From: Dyadobacter subterraneus | GTDB lineage: Bacteria > Bacteroidota > Bacteroidia > Cytophagales > Spirosomataceae | Length of the DNA stretch: 64,000 bases | Assembly: GCF_015221875.1 (NCBI RefSeq) | Contig: NZ_JACYGY010000002.1 | Coordinates: 248,001 to 312,000, forward strand | Reading direction: 5' to 3' | Shown: positions 63,986 through 64,000 of the stretch, one piece after another | Layout: each line of letters starts with the position of its first letter | How positions within the stretch are numbered: position 1 is the first letter of the stretch | The notes under the pieces: model-generated | Told to the model about the DNA's origin: nothing | Database searches by the model: none | Seen by the model: the letters and a program-made list of their open reading frames with translations, nothing else | Position numbers and translations under genes: made by a program

Positions 63986-64000
63986 GGCACTTCCAACTTG

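Overview
The window reads as chromosome of a Bacteroidota bacterium of the order Cytophagales, most likely Dyadobacter or a close Spirosomaceae relative (inference from protein recall, not a database match). The direct support is a SusC/SusD pair, type IX secretion genes (PorU, PorV, a PorU2-like sortase and several cargo proteins with C-terminal sorting domains), a DUF4290 protein, GIN-domain proteins, a bacterial geranylgeranylglyceryl phosphate synthase, weak Shine-Dalgarno sites, and TAnnTTTG-type -7 promoter elements close to several start codons.

Layout. 0-4.9 kb: the end of a SusC receptor, its SusD partner and a secreted SGNH esterase, a small glycan-uptake locus. 4.9-13.7 kb: a minus-strand housekeeping run (AIM24-like protein, gltX, ridA, acyl-CoA thioesterase, a beta-barrel) ending in a PadR-PspC-GIN envelope-stress operon. 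13.9-24.2 kb: folA, a PorU2-like C25 peptidase, a membrane glycosyltransferase candidate, a DUF4290 protein, murA, a DUF1080 protein, a methyltransferase and a photolyase. 24.2-31.3 kb: a 124-bp tandem repeat, an M16 peptidase homologue without zinc ligands, then sprT-porU-porV. 31.4-37.1 kb: GGGP synthase, small membrane proteins and hisH-hisA-GNAT-hisF-hisIE, preceded by a His-rich leader peptide and a terminator/antiterminator pair. 37.2-43.3 kb: M14 carboxypeptidase, HupE-like protein, M1 aminopeptidase and a 2-hydroxyacid dehydrogenase. 43.3-47.0 kb: a compact kaiC-kaiB-kaiB-histidine kinase operon without kaiA.

47-64 kb is more accessory. It holds a VTT membrane protein, a four-helix-bundle protein, an AraC regulator beside a Tet(X)-like flavoprotein, then a tRNA 3'-end fragment followed by an ardA-containing remnant of a mobile element. 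A GC-richer pair follows (an SDR and a frameshifted AraC gene), then a type IX cargo protein with an S74-chaperone fibre protein, small orphan genes, a toxin-antitoxin pair with a Panacea (SocA/DUF4065) antitoxin behind three palindromes, and a frameshifted outer-membrane gene flanked by about 117-bp direct repeats. The last 430 bases are GC-rich and packed with consecutive hairpins and 16-bp tandem repeats, and look like the edge of an integrative conjugative element.

The strongest candidates for new biology are the KaiC/KaiB/KaiB/kinase cassette, the histidine attenuator in front of a partial his operon, the Tet(X)-like enzyme with altered pocket residues, and the structured DNA at the right edge. 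I saw no complete tRNA or rRNA gene and no CRISPR array.
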